Below, piece by piece: positions 62,860 through 64,000 of a stretch of DNA of 64,000 nt. The DNA is from Lachnoanaerobaculum saburreum DSM 3986 (lineage in GTDB: Bacteria > Bacillota > Clostridia > Lachnospirales > Lachnospiraceae), in NCBI RefSeq assembly GCF_000185385.1, contig NZ_GL622296.1, positions 439,621-503,620 of the forward strand, given 5' to 3'. Positions within the stretch are counted from its first letter, which is position 1. Every line of letters begins with the position of its first letter. The notes under the pieces were generated by a model, which saw only the letters and a list, made by a program, of their open reading frames with translations, had not been told where the DNA came from and did no database searches. A program made the translations under genes and the position numbers.

Positions 62860-63857
62860 GCTACACTGTCTCTGACTATTAGGTTGCCGGTAATAAGTGT
62901 TTTTACCGGCTCGTTTTTTTTGCTTTTTTTTATTCTAAGCAGTTGTTCTACAGCCAGCTTTCCAATCTGATTTCTTTGGACATGTACTGTGGTAAGGCTT
63001 GGAGAGGACACTGCGGAGTAGGGAATATCATCAAAGCCTATTATTGATACATCTCTTGGAATCTTAAAGCCCAGTCCCTTAAGTGCTTTTATAGCACCCA
63101 GTGCCAATGTGTCGTTGTAGGCAAAGAGGCAGTCGGGGAGTGTATTTATATTTTTCAGCCGTTCCAACATATCTGTATATGCGCCTACCATGGTCGGAGT
63201 CAGCATATAGGTATGTTCTGTGAGATATTCCATATCAAGGGCATTGACACTTTCTATAAATCCCTTTTTTCTTTGTTGAAAATTTTCGGAATAAATATTT
63301 CCGTCGATATATCCGACAGTTTTATGTCCGCATTGTTTCAGATATTGTAGTGCTATATGCACATTTTCTTCATTGTTCATGCACACAGCGGTACAGTTTG
63401 TATATGGACATGTATTGTCCACTACCACATATGGAATCGGTATACTCTCAAACAGAGGATAAAGCTCAGGGGTAAACTCGGTACCAATCAAAATGAGGCC
63501 CTCATACAGGCTTAGATCGCTCTCCGACAGAAATTTTTCAAAGCTCTCTTTATGCACTCTTAAGACCATATTCAGGTTTTCTTTTTGCAGTCTACTTTCT
63601 ATGGCATCAAGTATACTTGCTATAAAGCCTTGATTTTCCTCCACAAATACACCGCTTCTATAATATTTCAGAACCAGCACATTCTTCTTTTCTTTTTCTG
63701 TAAGTTTCTTCCTTTGTTTCGGGTAATAGTTGTACTCCTTTATGGCTGACAGTACCTTTTCCCTTGTTTCTTTGCTGACACCTTTTTTTTCATTTATGAC
63801 TATGGAAATAGCGGCAGGAGAAACATTTATCAACTTTGATAATTCTCTAATGGTCAT
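62847..63857 (-). CDS. LacI-family transcriptional regulator
   Basis: 336 aa from ATG 63857 (MTIRELSKLINVSPAAISIVINEKKGVSKETREKV), which has TGGAGAA upstream; the frame opens 11 codons earlier without an SD. N-terminal helix-turn-helix and hinge (about 1-55), then a periplasmic-binding-protein-like sensor with FAYNDTLALGAIKAL and DVSIIGFDDIPYSAVSSPSLTTV, normal for sugar-responsive repressors. Regulated genes are not evident. The nearest sugar genes are 24 kb away. Operator-like repeats in its own promoter suggest autoregulation. Confidence 0.93.
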   Translation of the reverse strand: MTIRELSKLINVSPAAISIVINEKKGVSKETREKVLSAIKEYNYYPKQRKKLTEKEKKNVLVLKYYRSGVFVEENQGFIASILDAIESRLQKENLNMVLRVHKESFEKFLSESDLSLYEGLILIGTEFTPELYPLFESIPIPYVVVDNTCPYTNCTAVCMNNEENVHIALQYLKQCGHKTVGYIDGNIYSENFQQRKKGFIESVNALDMEYLTEHTYMLTPTMVGAYTDMLERLKNINTLPDCLFAYNDTLALGAIKALKGLGFKIPRDVSIIGFDDIPYSAVSSPSLTTVHVQRNQIGKLAVEQLLRIKKSKKNEPVKTLITGNLIVRDSVAKKA

Positions 63858-63874
63858 AACATTCTCCAAAATAT

Positions 63875-63906
63875 ATTGTTCACTAAACAATAAGTGTATT
63901 CACTAA
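63875..63906. promoter_or_regulatory. Operator-like repeats upstream of LacI gene
   Basis: Inverted repeat ATTGTT-CACTA-AACAAT (63875-63891) and a second dyad AGTG-TATT-CACT (63893-63904). The octamer TTCACTAA occurs twice, at 63879 and 63899, 20 bp apart. They lie between the promoter and the start codon. Confidence 0.5.
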
Positions 63907-63908
63907 TC

Positions 63909-63937
63909 ATATTACTATTTTAAAAGGATATTGTCAA
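63909..63937 (-). promoter_or_regulatory. Promoter of LacI gene
   Basis: On the minus strand exact TTGACA (63937-63932), 17-bp spacer, TAATAT (63914-63909). Confidence 0.75.
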
Positions 63938-64000
63938 ATGAGAATAAATATAAATTAATCAATAATATTTCCTAAAAATATAAAATTATAAGTTATGCAC

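Overview
The window is an AT-rich chromosomal segment of a Firmicute, most likely a Lachnospiraceae member. A Lachnoanaerobaculum-like genus is a guess from the gene mix: class B sortase, SleB-type hydrolase, RNase Y, DUF5711, DUF1015 beside serA, and secreted proteins ending in glucan/choline-binding-type repeats. Promoters are near-consensus sigma-A type with 16-18 bp spacers. Most genes carry strong Shine-Dalgarno (SD) sites, and several starts were moved inward to match them.

Layout. 1-3200: sortase B, an M20 amidohydrolase and a SleB-type cell-wall hydrolase. 3237-3945: one consensus promoter driving five tRNAs (Pro, Arg, Gly, His, Gln), then a 42-aa membrane peptide. 4058-8690: leuB-ilvD-ilvB. 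8737-14535: serC, serA, a flavin-reductase-like gene, DUF1015, a DUF45-type metallopeptidase and DUF1700. Between serC and serA lies an orphan IS200/IS605 right end that looks like a TnpB omega-RNA scaffold. An EXLDI gene sits on the opposite strand. 14756-15698: a secreted NlpC/P60 hydrolase.

15817-28964 is a tellurium-resistance-like (Ter) stress cluster: GNAT protein, PRTase-TRSP, StiP/PRTase-PELOTA, a divergent CitE-like C-C lyase, a trypsin-like protease with an unusual N-terminus, YceG-like protein, TelA, two TerD proteins and a P-type Ca2+-ATPase. The two PRTases and the lyase match the biosynthetic module predicted to make a nucleoside-like metabolite. The TerD proteins and the ATPase suggest a calcium link.

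29063-31912: RNase Y and a secreted repeat protein. 31931-38387: a minus-strand sugar operon (binding lipoprotein, two permeases, GH2 beta-galactosidase) without its own ATPase. 38509-39916: an Rpn-family nuclease gene with a strong internal translation start, preceded by a stand-alone copy of the same C-terminal piece, resembling the intragenic RpnL/RpnS toxin-antitoxin arrangement. 39991-41865: murG and mtnN, divergent from overlapping promoters. 41936-46936: pgi, three genes of unknown function and glcK. 47062-48116: a 27-aa membrane peptide and a lipoprotein. 48321-62313: a roughly 450-nt structured leader, then three large secreted cell-surface proteins. 62330-64000: an unknown ORF and a LacI regulator with operator-like repeats in its own promoter region.

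Best candidates for under-described biology: the Rpn locus with its duplicated stand-alone antitoxin-like ORF, the protease/YceG pairing in the Ter cluster, the orphan omega-RNA-like element at serC/serA, and the leader of the surface-protein operon.
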